From assembly GCA_035526665.1 (NCBI GenBank), contig DATLBY010000202.1, positions 1 to 5,950 on the forward strand: a stretch of DNA of 5,950 bases. The letters run 5' to 3'. Of this stretch, positions 5,655 through 5,950 are shown piece after piece. The translations under genes were made by a program, and so were the position numbers. Source of the DNA: DATLBY01 sp035526665. GTDB taxonomy: Bacteria; Acidobacteriota; Terriglobia; Bryobacterales; Bryobacteraceae. Each line of letters opens with the position of its first letter. Positions within the stretch are counted from its first letter, which is position 1. Under the pieces are notes generated by a model. It saw only the letters and a program-made list of their open reading frames with translations. It was not told where the DNA came from and made no database searches.

Positions 5655-5950
5655 ATGCGCAGAGTGAAAACCGCAGTCATTGGGGCCGGTTTTATGGGTC
5701 GAGTCCATTCCGAGGCGATCCGGCGGGTAGGGAACGTAGATTTGGTCGCCGTGGCGGCCGCCAGTGCAGGCGAAGCGGCCGAGTTTGCCAAGAGCATCGG
5801 CGTTGATCGATCGACAGACGACTACAAGAGCCTTCTCGCGGATAAAGAGATTGATGCCGTGCACGTCTGCACGCCAAACGCGTTCCATTATCCGGTCTCA
5901 AAGGAGGCGATGGAGGCCGGCAAGGCGGTTTTGTGCGAGAAACCGATGAC
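5655..5950 (+). CDS. Gfo/Idh/MocA-family oxidoreductase, N-terminal part (runs off window)
   Basis: A cytoplasmic NAD(P)-dependent dehydrogenase of the family that includes glucose-fructose oxidoreductase and inositol 2-dehydrogenase; the substrate, probably a sugar or cyclitol, cannot be told from this part. The 98 complete codons cover most of the Rossmann domain: the dinucleotide loop VIGAGFMGRVH (8-18) with G10, G12 and G15, the strand CTPNAFHYP (72-80) typical of the family, and EKP (95-97), whose lysine normally takes part in catalysis. The C-terminal substrate-binding domain lies beyond the right edge. There is no signal peptide, unlike the Tat-exported members. The ATG at 5655 has only an AAGGG about 15 bases upstream, so the ribosome binding site is poor. 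It is divergent from the small membrane protein gene, with 89 bases between the two starts. Confidence 0.92.
   Translation, partial: MRRVKTAVIGAGFMGRVHSEAIRRVGNVDLVAVAAASAGEAAEFAKSIGVDRSTDDYKSLLADKEIDAVHVCTPNAFHYPVSKEAMEAGKAVLCEKPM

Noticed and set aside
5544..5888. Minus-strand frame of 114 codons
   Set aside because: It is antisense to the Gfo/Idh/MocA gene with its glycine-rich loop and EKP motif, and also overlaps the start of small membrane protein B.

Overview
The window looks like a chromosomal segment of an Acidobacteriota bacterium, probably Bryobacterales / Solibacter-like. The main reason is a secreted protein with the layout of the 'VWFA-related Acidobacterial domain' family at 2880-3998, supported by moderately high G+C and many weak Shine-Dalgarno sites. 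The lineage call is an inference from protein family, not from a marker gene.

Layout: seven genes are on the minus strand and one is on the plus strand at the right edge. Read in the minus direction, a response-regulator receiver protein (2340-2792), a secreted NagZ-type family 3 glycoside hydrolase (521-2329) and a metallo-beta-lactamase-fold hydrolase of the UPF0173 type (1-515, cut by the window edge) lie 10 and 5 bases apart and almost certainly form one operon. A candidate promoter with a perfect TTGACA and a GTTAAC repeat precedes it. Upstream lies a single gene for the secreted VWFA protein (2880-3998), with a candidate extended -10 promoter and a small hairpin covering its ribosome binding site. 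Then come a rhomboid intramembrane protease (4080-4838) and two small two-helix membrane proteins (4897-5184 and 5284-5565) that are clear paralogues of each other. A Gfo/Idh/MocA-type oxidoreductase (5655 to the right edge) is divergent from them.

How the genes may work together: the GH3 enzyme is expected to trim amino sugars from cell-wall or environmental glycans outside the cytoplasm. The receiver protein and the MBL hydrolase are co-transcribed with it, but their shared role is unknown. The rhomboid and the paralogue pair are all membrane proteins and may be one transcription unit. The oxidoreductase is probably the first gene of a sugar or cyclitol metabolism unit to the right.

No RNA gene, insertion sequence, CRISPR array or convincing intrinsic terminator was seen. 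No gene-free stretch exceeds about 120 bases. The least explained item is the tandem pair of small membrane proteins with a strongly conserved tryptophan-rich core.
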